Source of the DNA: CAJXZP01 sp963974475
GTDB taxonomy: Bacteria > Bacteroidota > Bacteroidia > Flavobacteriales_G > Salibacteraceae
Length of the DNA: 64,000 nucleotides
Direction of reading: 5' to 3'
Assembly: GCA_963974475.1 (NCBI GenBank)
Contig: CAXBCR010000020.1
Span: 1 to 64,000, forward strand
Shown here: piece after piece, positions 25,863-35,201 of the stretch
Layout: every line of letters starts with the position of its first letter
Position numbering within the stretch: position 1 is the stretch's first letter
Notes under the pieces: generated by a model
What the model saw: the letters and a program-made list of their open reading frames with translations, nothing else
Databases searched by the model: none
Told to the model about the DNA's origin: nothing
Program-made: the position numbers and the translations under genes

Positions 25863-27572
25863 TTATAGTCCAGATAAATCAGCTTTTATAAATTCAACAT
25901 CTTTTAAAGCTTTTGCTTTTAAAGAGTTGTCTTTGTTGATAGCTAATTTTAGATTTTTCATCATTAAATCATTTTTGCCGGTTCTAGCACCAACGATAGC
26001 TTTCAAATAATAAGCTTCAGCAGAAGTAGCATCTTCACTATCATTAATAGTAGTTATAGCTCCTTCAGGATTTCCATTTAAGATTTGCGCTAAGGCAAGG
26101 TTTAATGTTTTATAAGAAGCCATGTTAGAAGTAGCTGAACTATAATCACCATCCATAATGTTAAGGATACCAATGTTGTAATTTACTTCGTTTCCAGCGC
26201 CAGTTGCTTTCGCATAGGCAGCTTTTGCAGCATCTCTGTCTCCTTTTAGTCTAGCAATAACACCGATGTTATTCATAACTTCAGGAGTAGCGCTAATAGC
26301 TTTTGCTTTGTTGAAATTGGTTTCAGCTTCGCCTAATTTGTTTTGTAACAAATAAATGTAGCCCATGTTGTTTACCGTTCTCCAATCAGAAGGAAACAAT
26401 TCAGCTGCTTTAGTATAAATAGCCAATTTTTCGTTTAAATCATTTGTCAATTTAGCTGCATAAAGAATCTCTTCTACATTCAAAACAGAAGCATCTGTTT
26501 TAATGGCTGCTGTAATTTGTTCGTCAGATCTACCTACTTTTTCCATAGAAAGAACCATTTGAGAACGTCTAAGAGGAGGAAGAACTTCTTTTTTAACTTC
26601 TAAATAAGTTTCAGAAAGATTTTTAATTTCAGCTTCACGTTTAGTAGGGTCTTCATACATCTCTAACACACGAATAATTAATTGTTTGTCTTGAATGCTT
26701 GAAGCTTCCATTTTTTGTTTGAATCCAGCCCAGTCTTCACCTTTACCTTCTAGAGTATAAAACGCATCGTCTTTTGAACCTTCAATTTTGTATCTGTTAA
26801 GTTTACTTTTTACAACAGCACTTGCAGATTTGGCTCTATTATCAGCTAAGCTTTCATTTTTGGTTAGCTCTCCATCTGGGGAAGCGTACGATTGAATAGC
26901 TAATCCTTTAAATACGATTGTTGTGTCGTTTGAATTAGTTTTAATGTTGTTTAACATTGACTTCACTTCCGGTTTAGAAGTTTCAGAACCTCTTACTTGA
27001 GAAGATTGAATAGTATACAAAATCTCAGCAGATTCAGTAAATGGTACTATTCTTACGAATTTGTCTGCTCCTAAAATAGGTTTTTCGTCACTTTGAACAA
27101 GTTTAGGAGTAATGTTGGTTCCTTCTGCAATATCAAAAGTACCGATGGTTTTTGATTTTGTTTTAAACAAACCTTCCAATTGTGCTTTTAAAGTACCACG
27201 CTCCATATTGTCTGCGTATGCATAAGTGTAATCAAAAGAAAAAGAACCACCTTCTTCAAATTTGATTTTTTTACCCTCAAAGTCAGCATCTTCACCAACT
27301 AAAGTAAATGGGTCTAATGTTTTAACAGTTGTTCCGTCAACAACAAAAGTTGGAGTAACCTTAATAGCTGCTTTTTTATTCAAATATTTAGTAGGAATTT
27401 TACCTGTAATGGTAACCGCTACAGAGTCACCATGCATCTCTAATGGGTTTGGTGCTGCTTGATAGGTTGCAGTCGCTGCATTTTTCTCCATCTTCTTCAA
27501 TGGATTACATGCTATTAAAGCGGTAACTGCCAAAGCTGCTACTGTAAAGTTTTTAAAAATTGATAGTTTCAT
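25863..27572 (-). CDS. Lipoprotein with OmpA-like and tetratricopeptide regions
   Basis: The 569-residue protein has a lipobox ALIAC (Cys22). The N-terminal 150 residues are beta-rich. Residues about 215-300 look OmpA-like (GLAIQSYASPDGELTKNESLADNRAKSASAVVKSKL), a peptidoglycan-binding fold. The C-terminal third has TPR hairpins (NNMGYIYLLQNKLGEAETNFNKAKAI and following). It probably sits in the outer membrane, contacting peptidoglycan and partner proteins. Its own terminator and a 79-base upstream gap suggest a single-gene unit. Exact role unknown. Confidence 0.8.
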   Translation of the reverse strand: MKLSIFKNFTVAALAVTALIACNPLKKMEKNAATATYQAAPNPLEMHGDSVAVTITGKIPTKYLNKKAAIKVTPTFVVDGTTVKTLDPFTLVGEDADFEGKKIKFEEGGSFSFDYTYAYADNMERGTLKAQLEGLFKTKSKTIGTFDIAEGTNITPKLVQSDEKPILGADKFVRIVPFTESAEILYTIQSSQVRGSETSKPEVKSMLNNIKTNSNDTTIVFKGLAIQSYASPDGELTKNESLADNRAKSASAVVKSKLNRYKIEGSKDDAFYTLEGKGEDWAGFKQKMEASSIQDKQLIIRVLEMYEDPTKREAEIKNLSETYLEVKKEVLPPLRRSQMVLSMEKVGRSDEQITAAIKTDASVLNVEEILYAAKLTNDLNEKLAIYTKAAELFPSDWRTVNNMGYIYLLQNKLGEAETNFNKAKAISATPEVMNNIGVIARLKGDRDAAKAAYAKATGAGNEVNYNIGILNIMDGDYSSATSNMASYKTLNLALAQILNGNPEGAITTINDSEDATSAEAYYLKAIVGARTGKNDLMMKNLKLAINKDNSLKAKALKDVEFIKADLSGL

Positions 27573-27652
27573 TTTTGTAAAATTATTTTCGTATGAATTT
27601 AATCGGCTGCAAAATTAGGTATTAAAGGTTAATTCCAAAAGGTTTAAAGCTT

Positions 27653-28285
27653 TTAAAGCGTTAATTTTACTTGAGATTTGGCTAATAACAACCGTTCTTT
27701 AACTAAAAAGTCAATTATTTTATTTACCGCGTCATTAAAATCTGTTCTTAAATCAATTGCGTTGACTTTATATATTGGGATTGTGAATTTTTCTGATTCT
27801 ATTAACGTCCTATATTTTTTGTCAATTAGGGTTAAATATTCTAGTGAAACCTCAGTTTCCAATTTGCGACCTCTACTTTGAACATGAAATAGCGCCTCCT
27901 CTGGAGTTTGTTCAATAAAAATAACCGCATTCGGTACTGGAATCTGTCCCTTTACGGTGTCAAAAATTCTGTTAAAAAGGAGTAATTCGCTTCCATTTAA
28001 ATTGGTTTCAGCAAATAATTTGGTTTTATCTATAAGATAATCGGCAATAATAAGTTCGTTTTTTTCGAACAAATCGGGGGATAGCTGTTCTAATCGTTCC
28101 ATTAAAAAGAAGACCTCCGCAGGAAACTTGTTTTCTTCTTTGTTTTCGTATAGCCCTTGTAAAAATGGGTTGTTTTTAAATGTTTCTAAAATAAGTTTTA
28201 CTTCCAATACGGAAGATAGTTTTTTGGCAAGCGTAGTTTTTCCTGCTCCCAAATTCCCTTCTATGCATATAAATTTGGTATTCAT
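27653..28285 (-). CDS. Deoxynucleoside kinase
   Basis: The 210-residue protein of the dNK/dCK family has P-loop GNLGAGKTT at 10-18, the DRS-like region replaced around IADYLIDKTKLFAETNL, and the lid SRGRKLE. It phosphorylates deoxynucleosides for salvage. Its ATG overlaps the folK stop (ATGA), so the two are translationally coupled, a pairing seen widely in Bacteroidota. Confidence 0.9.
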   Translation of the reverse strand: MNTKFICIEGNLGAGKTTLAKKLSSVLEVKLILETFKNNPFLQGLYENKEENKFPAEVFFLMERLEQLSPDLFEKNELIIADYLIDKTKLFAETNLNGSELLLFNRIFDTVKGQIPVPNAVIFIEQTPEEALFHVQSRGRKLETEVSLEYLTLIDKKYRTLIESEKFTIPIYKVNAIDLRTDFNDAVNKIIDFLVKERLLLAKSQVKLTL

Positions 28286-28782
28286 ATTTTTGTGACAATA
28301 CTTTTATCCGCACACTCTTCCAAAAGTGTTTGGTTTGATTTTTTTAAAATGGGATGCATGAAATTTGGAGCGATTTCAACCAAAGGTTCTAAAGTAAAAT
28401 TGCGTTGGTGTAAGGCGTAATGAGGAATGGTTAGATTAGAATTGGAAATAATATCTGTATTATAGTAGAGTATGTCAATATCAATTATTCGTGACTCAAA
28501 ACCCTTAAGGCCTTTGGTGCGATGGCGTCCTAAATCAAGTTCTATTTTTTGAATTTCTAATAGCAATTCTTCAGCAGTTAAATAACTGCGTAGAACTATG
28601 ACTTGGTTTAGAAATTCGTTATCTGATTCAAAACCCCAGGCCTTACTTTTATACAAGTGACTAACTTGAATTACATCTCCCACTAATTTTTCTAGTTGTA
28701 TCCTAGCCAACTCAAATGTGTGTTTCACATCATGTAAATTCCCACCGAGTAATAGGTAAACCACCTGCTGTTTTTTAGCCAT
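28282..28782 (-). CDS. folK: 2-amino-4-hydroxy-6-hydroxymethyldihydropteridine pyrophosphokinase
   Basis: The 166-residue folate-biosynthesis enzyme transfers pyrophosphate from ATP to hydroxymethyldihydropterin. The N-terminal LLLGGNLHD and the signature HRTKGLKGFESRIIDIDILYY (metal-binding DxD) are intact. It is followed without gap by the deoxynucleoside kinase. Confidence 0.95.
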   Translation of the reverse strand: MAKKQQVVYLLLGGNLHDVKHTFELARIQLEKLVGDVIQVSHLYKSKAWGFESDNEFLNQVIVLRSYLTAEELLLEIQKIELDLGRHRTKGLKGFESRIIDIDILYYNTDIISNSNLTIPHYALHQRNFTLEPLVEIAPNFMHPILKKSNQTLLEECADKSIVTKI

Positions 28783-28996
28783 ACTGCAAAAGTAGATTTT
28801 GAAATAGTATTGAATTAAATGAAATGGGAAATTACCTGACTTTTGGAATGAAGTTATTCACATTTTAAGGAAAGTGACCACAAAGGAAAAGTATGAAATG
28901 AAAAATATCCGTTAATACCATAATAAATGCCTTTAGTGTAATTGTATCAACACATAAAGGTAAGAGAATTACATTTGCAGAATAATTAAATGTCCT

Positions 28997-30796
28997 ATGA
29001 GAAAGTTTTTTAAATATGTATTCGCCTCCATGCTTGGGTTTATAATAGCAGGAGGTTTTTTGTTGGTAATGTTTTTTGTTGGCATAATCGGATTGATTAG
29101 CTCGGCAAAAAGTGAGTTCACAACTGAGTCGAAAGAAGTGGTAATAAAAAGTAATTCGGTCTATCACCTTAAGTTTAATCAATCCATTGATGAAAGATCT
29201 GGTGATAATCCGTTTGAGAATTTGGATTTAGGCCCTTTTGCAACGGATACTAAAATGAGTTTAAGACAACTTATTGAATCCATTAATTATGCAAAAACGG
29301 ATGATAACATTGAAGGTATTTATATGGAGCTTTTTGGGTTTCCTGGTGGAATGTCCAAGTTGGAAGAGGTTCGTAATGCTTTGATTGATTTTAAATCATC
29401 AGGTAAATGGATTGTAGCCTATGGCGAAGGGTATTCTCAAAGTGGTTATTACTTAGCCTCTGTGGCGGATAAAATTTATTTATATCCAGAAGGTGATATT
29501 TTATTCAAAGGGTTAGCCACCAATATTATGTATATGAAGGGTATGTTGGCGAAATTGGATATAGAAATGCAAGCTATTAAAGGTCCGGACAACAAATACA
29601 AAAGTGCGGTTGAGCCATTTATCAAGGATGAAATGAGTCCTGAAAATAGAGAGCAAATTCAAAAATATTTGAGTTCGATTTGGGGGCATTGGTTAGAAGG
29701 TATTTCTTCTCAACGCGGCATTTCTACAGATAAATTAAATGAATATGCTGATAATTTGTCTGTGAGAAATGCAGGTATGGCTAAGCATTTAGGTTTGGTG
29801 GATGATTTACTGTATGAAGATCAAGTTTTAGAGGAATTGAATTCACGAGTGGAAGGAGATGATGATGTGCGTCTAATCGCATATTCGAAGTATAAAAAGA
29901 AAAAGGTTGCTACAAAACCGAAAGGCTCATCTAGAAAAGATACCAAGAAAATTGCGGTTATTTACGCCAACGGTGAAATACGGTCTGGTAAAAACTCCGA
30001 AGGTGTGATTGGTTCTGAATCAACAGCCGAAGCGATTAAAAAAGCACGTTTGGATACGAATGTGAAGGCAATTGTATTACGTGTGAATTCGCCAGGTGGT
30101 AGCGCATTGGCATCGGATGTGATGTGGCGCGAAACCGTTTTGGCTAAAGCGGTTAAACCATTCATTGTTTCCATGGGAGATTTAGCTGCTTCTGGTGGTT
30201 ATTTTATTTCCTGTAACGCTGATAAAATTTACGCAAGCGAAACCACTATTACTGGTTCTATTGGTGTGTTTGGATTAATACCAATGACTGAAAATTTCTT
30301 TAAAAACAAATTGGGAATTATTTTTCAACATGAGCAAACCAACTCTCATTCTTTATTTGCAGATGGTGTTGCTCGTTTGGACCCTGAAGTTCATGAGGTA
30401 ATCAACGCATCCATAAATGATATTTATGAAGATTTTGTAGGTAAAGTCGCTGCAGGAAGAGGGATGACTGTGGGTCAAGTAAAAGAAATTGCAATGGGGC
30501 GAGTTTGGACCGGAACCGATGCCTTGGAAATTGGTTTGGTGGATGAAATAGGTGGTTTAGATGATGCAATTGCCTACGCCAAGAAACAAGCTGGATTAGA
30601 CGGATATAAATTGTATGAATTACCTAAGTTGAAAGATCCTTTTGAAGAAATGATGAAAACGCTACAATCGGACATTTCGTTAAAGTTCATGAAAGAAAAT
30701 TTCAGTACAAGTTACAAGTATTTTGAAATTTTTGATAACGTTCAGCACATGAAAGGAGTTCAAGCTAGAATTCCTTACACCATTGAAATAAACTAA
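28997..30796 (+). CDS. sppA: Signal peptide peptidase SppA (67-kDa type)
   Basis: The 599-residue inner-membrane serine protease of family S49 has two tandem protease-fold halves and an N-terminal membrane anchor (about residues 8-35). The expected dyad is K202 (NKYKSAVEPF) and S399 (DLAASGGYF). It degrades leftover signal peptides. A TACATTTG box at 28970-28977 resembles the Bacteroidota -7 element, but no clear -33 box is spaced correctly. Confidence 0.95.
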   Translation: MRKFFKYVFASMLGFIIAGGFLLVMFFVGIIGLISSAKSEFTTESKEVVIKSNSVYHLKFNQSIDERSGDNPFENLDLGPFATDTKMSLRQLIESINYAKTDDNIEGIYMELFGFPGGMSKLEEVRNALIDFKSSGKWIVAYGEGYSQSGYYLASVADKIYLYPEGDILFKGLATNIMYMKGMLAKLDIEMQAIKGPDNKYKSAVEPFIKDEMSPENREQIQKYLSSIWGHWLEGISSQRGISTDKLNEYADNLSVRNAGMAKHLGLVDDLLYEDQVLEELNSRVEGDDDVRLIAYSKYKKKKVATKPKGSSRKDTKKIAVIYANGEIRSGKNSEGVIGSESTAEAIKKARLDTNVKAIVLRVNSPGGSALASDVMWRETVLAKAVKPFIVSMGDLAASGGYFISCNADKIYASETTITGSIGVFGLIPMTENFFKNKLGIIFQHEQTNSHSLFADGVARLDPEVHEVINASINDIYEDFVGKVAAGRGMTVGQVKEIAMGRVWTGTDALEIGLVDEIGGLDDAIAYAKKQAGLDGYKLYELPKLKDPFEEMMKTLQSDISLKFMKENFSTSYKYFEIFDNVQHMKGVQARIPYTIEIN

Positions 30797-30817
30797 GAAT
30801 ATCAATAATTTTTATTT

Positions 30818-30847
30818 AAGCCGAATCATTTATGGTTCGGCTTTTTT
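30818..30847 (+). terminator. Terminator after sppA
   Basis: A 10-bp stem (30818-30827 with 30834-30843, one T:G pair) and a T-run (30842-30847) lie 21 bases after the sppA stop. It overlaps the end of the convergent kelch gene. Confidence 0.8.
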
Positions 30848-32150
30848 ATTGGCTAATTATTATTTTCTTAGTTTGAATAATCCCGGTCGAAAAGGATAAT
30901 TTCATAAAATAAACACCATTTGGTAAATTTCCTACGTAGATGGACCTTGAAGGTGTTTTATTGCTCAATACTACCGCGCCTGAGGTGGAATATATTTGCG
31001 TTTCACTTGGAGGGGTTGTTGCGTTAATGTGAATAAAACCTGAGGATGGAGTTGGCCACACCTGGATTTGGATGGAGGAAGAGTTCGATTCTTGTATAGC
31101 ATTCGGTATGCAATCAATTTGCAAGGTTCGATTACTCACGGTTTGATTTGAATCCATGCCACCCACCAATACCATTTGACACCCAAAAGTAGCGACACCT
31201 CTAAAGTCCATGTTTATTTTCGGTAGCATAAGCGTGTCCCAAGTGTTGGTTAGTGGGAAAAAAGTTAAAATTCTGCGATTCGGAACTATCGGTGTATTTC
31301 CTGCGTAACCAATACCATTGTAGTTATAGGTTCCGTTTGAACCTCCAACCCATCGAATGGAATTGTTATATACAGAAGCGGCCATTCTATAACCCGATAA
31401 ATCAGGGTGAATGGTATCCAAACTCCAGGTAATGTCTAGGACATTATTAGGGTTGATATATCCTTTACGAAGTTGATTTTGGATTGGGAAGTTACTTCCC
31501 ATACTAGCCCCTCCAAAATAATAAATAGTATCGCCAACGATAGTTCCAGAGGCTCCGAAGGATTTATAATCATGCGTATTTGGAACCGGAGTACCAATCA
31601 GCCAAGTGTCTAATTTCGGATTATAAATCTGAACGTCTGGCTGGTTTGAGGTTTGGCTCCATCCAGTAATTACGAAAATCAAGCTATCCTTATAAACGGT
31701 TTGCACATGGTCGTCAATTGCTTTTGGAATGGGAGCGCCATTAGTTAAAAACGTGTCTGCTTTGGCATTAAATCGATGAACCAAATTAGAAGATTGCTCA
31801 TTTCCGTTACTAAAAACATGATAGCCCCCAATAATGTAGATGATATTATTAACGGTACTTGCTCCTGTTGCAATTCTTGCGGGAGATTGAGGTAGGTCTG
31901 GTATCTGAATCCATGTATCAGAATCCACACTGTATTTATAGCAATGATTATGAATTCCCGAATACAATTTTGAAGAATCAATCCCACCAAAAGAATACAC
32001 GTAATGTTGCGTGTTGTTGATATATCCGGAAACGGCATTATTGCTAACTGCAACTGGTAAGTTACTTAATTCGGTGGCGGAATATTGGGCATTTCCGTTT
32101 AAGGAAATGAATAGTATTCCAATAAAAAGTATGGTTTTTAGATTGTACAT
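30846..32150 (-). CDS. Secreted kelch-repeat protein with type IX sorting domain
   Basis: The 434-residue protein has a signal peptide ending GNAQ (about residue 21). Kelch repeats run from about 40 to 340 (IYIIGGYHVFSNG, IYYFGGASMGSN, MVLVGGMDSNQ), forming a beta-propeller. The last 75 residues form a type A type IX C-terminal sorting domain with VWPTPSSGFIHI, IYSTSGAVV and LPNGVYFMKL. It is probably exported by the type IX system encoded around it and attached to the surface. Binding target unknown. Confidence 0.9.
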   Translation of the reverse strand: MYNLKTILFIGILFISLNGNAQYSATELSNLPVAVSNNAVSGYINNTQHYVYSFGGIDSSKLYSGIHNHCYKYSVDSDTWIQIPDLPQSPARIATGASTVNNIIYIIGGYHVFSNGNEQSSNLVHRFNAKADTFLTNGAPIPKAIDDHVQTVYKDSLIFVITGWSQTSNQPDVQIYNPKLDTWLIGTPVPNTHDYKSFGASGTIVGDTIYYFGGASMGSNFPIQNQLRKGYINPNNVLDITWSLDTIHPDLSGYRMAASVYNNSIRWVGGSNGTYNYNGIGYAGNTPIVPNRRILTFFPLTNTWDTLMLPKINMDFRGVATFGCQMVLVGGMDSNQTVSNRTLQIDCIPNAIQESNSSSIQIQVWPTPSSGFIHINATTPPSETQIYSTSGAVVLSNKTPSRSIYVGNLPNGVYFMKLSFSTGIIQTKKIIISQ

Positions 32151-32224
32151 TTCATTTGATTTGAGGTGTGAAATGTACGATAAAGTATTTGGGATAAGAA
32201 AGGGCGTGTATGTTTTCCGGATAA

Positions 32225-32253
32225 TAAAAAAGGCTTCTCTTTCGAGAAGCCTT
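32225..32253 (-). terminator. Terminator after pdhC
   Basis: A 10-bp perfect stem (32230-32239 with 32244-32253), loop TTTC, with a T-run on the minus strand (32231-32225). It lies 25 bases past the pdhC stop and separates the porU-to-pdhC run from the kelch gene. Confidence 0.85.
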
Positions 32254-32277
32254 CCAAAATATTCCTTATGTTTTGAA

Positions 32278-33546
32278 TTACGCCATCATTAAAACGGGCT
32301 CTTCTAACATGGCTTTAAACGTATTTAAAAATTCAGAACCCATAGCTCCATCCACCACACGATGGTCACAACTTAATGTAACTTTCATTCGATGACCGGG
32401 TACAATTTGGCCGTTTTTAACTATTGGTTTTTCAATTATTCCGCCAATGGCCATTATGGCTGCATCTGGCGGATTAATTATTGCGGTAAAAGATTCAATT
32501 CCATACATTCCTAGATTTGAAATAGAGAATGTATTTCCTTCCCAATCTTTAGGTTGTAATTTTTTATCACGTGCTTTTCCTGCAAGATCTTTTACTGAAC
32601 TCGAAATTTGTGGAAGAGTAAGTGTATCGGCAAACCGAACCACCGGCACCAATAAGCCATCTTCAACAGCTACAGCAACCCCAATATTTACATGTTCGTT
32701 GTAACGAATTTTATCGTTTAACCAAGAAGAATTAACTAGTGGATGTTTTTTTAATGCAACGGCAGCGGCCTTTACAACAAAATCGTTAAAAGAAACTTTC
32801 ACATCTTGAGCAGCGTTTACTGCTTTTCTAGCCGTAATCACATTATCCATATCTACCTCAATAGAAAGATAAAAGTGAGGTGCGGTAAATTTGCTTTCAG
32901 ATAGTCTTCGAGCAATGGTTTTACGCATTTGCGAAACAGGTACTTCAGTAAAGCTTTCTTGACCCGCGATAGCAGGGGCAGAAGCCATGCTCCCGTTGTA
33001 AGAATTGGCAGCAGGTGCTCTGTAATTGTCAATATCTGCTTTTACTATTCGCCCATTATCACCTGTGGGATTAACAGTACTTAAATCGATTCCGCGTTCA
33101 TTGGCTAGTTTTTTTGCTAGCGGGGATGCTTTAAATTGACCGTCATTTACAATAGGTGTAACAACAGGAGCAGCCACAGGAACAGCCTCGGGAACAGGGG
33201 ATGGTGAGGAAACAGGTGCTTCCTTTGGCATGTCTGAAACAGGAGCGCTAAGTTCAATAGCTGCCTCCGGAGTGGTATCGTTGTCAATCAAAGATTGAAA
33301 TTCTTCTCCTTTGTCACCAATAATCGCTAAAATGGAATCTACGGGAGCCGTTTGTCCTTTTTCTATACCGATATACAATAAAGTACCATCCGAATAGGAT
33401 TCAAATTCCATTGTTGCTTTATCGGTTTCGATATCCGCTAATAAATCGTTTTCAGCAACATTGTCGCCAACTTTTTTGTGCCATTCAGCTACCACACCTT
33501 CGGTCATGGTATCACTCAATTTGGGCATTCTAATAATTTCCGCCAT
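32278..33546 (-). CDS. pdhC: Pyruvate dehydrogenase E2, dihydrolipoamide acetyltransferase
   Basis: The 422-residue protein has one lipoyl domain (lipoyl lysine K43 in ETDKATMEFES), an Ala/Pro/Val linker, a peripheral subunit-binding domain (KASPLAKKLANERGID) and the acyltransferase core with catalytic H395 in SCDHRVVDG. It transfers acetyl groups from E1 to CoA. It starts 11 bases after pdhA. No E1-beta or E3 gene lies nearby. Confidence 0.95.
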   Translation of the reverse strand: MAEIIRMPKLSDTMTEGVVAEWHKKVGDNVAENDLLADIETDKATMEFESYSDGTLLYIGIEKGQTAPVDSILAIIGDKGEEFQSLIDNDTTPEAAIELSAPVSDMPKEAPVSSPSPVPEAVPVAAPVVTPIVNDGQFKASPLAKKLANERGIDLSTVNPTGDNGRIVKADIDNYRAPAANSYNGSMASAPAIAGQESFTEVPVSQMRKTIARRLSESKFTAPHFYLSIEVDMDNVITARKAVNAAQDVKVSFNDFVVKAAAVALKKHPLVNSSWLNDKIRYNEHVNIGVAVAVEDGLLVPVVRFADTLTLPQISSSVKDLAGKARDKKLQPKDWEGNTFSISNLGMYGIESFTAIINPPDAAIMAIGGIIEKPIVKNGQIVPGHRMKVTLSCDHRVVDGAMGSEFLNTFKAMLEEPVLMMA

Positions 33547-33557
33547 ATTAAATGCTA

Positions 33558-34574
33558 TTAAAACTTGTTATCCATGATGTAAGGATAATTGTCTTCAACG
33601 TAAATGTCTTTGTATAATTCGCTTGCATCGGGAACTGGAGATTCTTCCGCAAATTTCACCGATTCTTCCACGGTTTTCTTTACGCGAGCCTCAATTTCTT
33701 CAAATTGTTTTTTTGTTGCGAATTTATTTTTTTCAATAATCTCTTTCACAAACAAAATTGGATCTTGCGCTTTATACTTATTTACTTCTTCTTTAGTTCT
33801 ATATTTTTGAGGGTCACTCATTGAGTGTCCTTTGTATCTATAAGTTCGAATATCCAATAAAACAGGACCTTTTCCTGAACGTGCGTGATCCGCAGCCCAA
33901 GCCATAGCTTCATGCACTTCGGTTACTTTCATTCCATCAACTGATCTTGCAGGCATGTCATAAGATTCTCCAATTTCAGCTAAGTTTTTCACGTTTGTTG
34001 TTCTATCCACAGATGTTCCCATTGCGTAATGATTGTTCTCAATAACAAATACCACTGGAATTTTCCAGTTCATTGCCATATTAAACGTTTCGTGCAAAAC
34101 TCCTTGTCTTACCGCACCATCTCCCATGGAAGTGACACAGATTTTTCCGGTTCCTTTATATTGTTCTGCAAATGCAATTCCAGCTCCCATGGCTATTTGA
34201 GCGCCAACGATTCCGTGTCCACCCATTAGTCCAACTTCTTTGTTAAACATGTGCATAGACCCACCTTTACCTTTCGACATTCCAGTAGATTTACCGTATA
34301 ATTCGGCCATCATATATTTAGGATGAACTCCTAAAGCGATTGGGTGCGCATGATCACGGTAAGCGGTAATGTGCTTATCACCTTTAATAGTTGCCGACAT
34401 TGTACCTGAAACCACGGCTTCTTGTCCTATGTATAGGTGACAGAAGCCGCCAAATTTTTGCTGGATGTATAGCTGACCAGTTTTTTCCTCTATCTTACGT
34501 ATTAAAAGCATTTGTTCATACCAATCAAGGTATTGCTCTTTAGAAAAAGGCAATTTAGTTTTACGTGTAGCCAT
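33558..34574 (-). CDS. pdhA: Pyruvate dehydrogenase E1 component, alpha subunit
   Basis: The 338-residue thiamine-diphosphate enzyme subunit has the TPP motif GDGAVRQGVLHETFNMA ending in ENNHYAMGT, and the phosphorylation-loop-like YRYKGHSMSDP. The alpha-type E1 needs a beta subunit, which is not encoded in this window. The cdd gene precedes it by 103 bases. Confidence 0.95.
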   Translation of the reverse strand: MATRKTKLPFSKEQYLDWYEQMLLIRKIEEKTGQLYIQQKFGGFCHLYIGQEAVVSGTMSATIKGDKHITAYRDHAHPIALGVHPKYMMAELYGKSTGMSKGKGGSMHMFNKEVGLMGGHGIVGAQIAMGAGIAFAEQYKGTGKICVTSMGDGAVRQGVLHETFNMAMNWKIPVVFVIENNHYAMGTSVDRTTNVKNLAEIGESYDMPARSVDGMKVTEVHEAMAWAADHARSGKGPVLLDIRTYRYKGHSMSDPQKYRTKEEVNKYKAQDPILFVKEIIEKNKFATKKQFEEIEARVKKTVEESVKFAEESPVPDASELYKDIYVEDNYPYIMDNKF

Positions 34575-34677
34575 TTGTTTATATTGAATTTAACAGGCTG
34601 CGAAATTAATACAATTACCCGAAAAAAATCTCAATAATTGTAGAAGGGATATTAATAAATATGTAAAGAAATTTTCA

Positions 34678-35175
34678 CTAACTATCTCGCCCTACATGGG
34701 GAGAAGAAAAATAAAATGGAATTAAGTTATTTACGGATTGACTTACCCAAACAGTACCCTCATTTCCCATCATGATTACCGTGATAGGTTTAGATTGATT
34801 ACTTTCTATTTCAATCATTACTTGGCGACAGGCACCACATGGAGTAACTGGGTCGGTGACATTGCCGTGCTTGCTTTTTGCTACAATAGCGATTGTTTCA
34901 ATTTCAACTTCTGGAAAATTTGTCCCAGCCGAAAATAGGGCTACTCTTTCGGCACATAACCCAGATGGGTACGCTATGTTTTCTTGATTACTTCCCAAAA
35001 TTACTTTGCCATTTTTCAACAGAACAGCCGATGCTACGCTAAAACCTGAATAAGGAGCGTAGGAAGATTTTAATGCAAGTTTGGCTTGCGATACTAAATC
35101 TTGAAATTCAAGAGATAATTCGTTTAATGAATCATAGCTTTGAATTTCGCTGGTATGAGAAATGGTTTTCTTCAT
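34678..35175 (-). CDS. cdd: Cytidine deaminase
   Basis: The 165-residue zinc enzyme deaminates cytidine and deoxycytidine. The zinc ligands and catalytic Glu are in CAERVALFSAG and PCGACRQVM. It is 26 bases after porV. The placement porV-cdd-pdhA is recurrent in Flavobacteriia and need not reflect a shared function. Confidence 0.94.
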   Translation of the reverse strand: MKKTISHTSEIQSYDSLNELSLEFQDLVSQAKLALKSSYAPYSGFSVASAVLLKNGKVILGSNQENIAYPSGLCAERVALFSAGTNFPEVEIETIAIVAKSKHGNVTDPVTPCGACRQVMIEIESNQSKPITVIMMGNEGTVWVSQSVNNLIPFYFSSPHVGRDS

Positions 35176-35201
35176 GTTTGGAACAAAGAATTGGGACGAT
35201 A

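Noticed and set aside
28865..29182. Minus-strand frame opposite the sppA start
   Set aside because: It overlaps the signal-anchor coding region of sppA and has no coding features.
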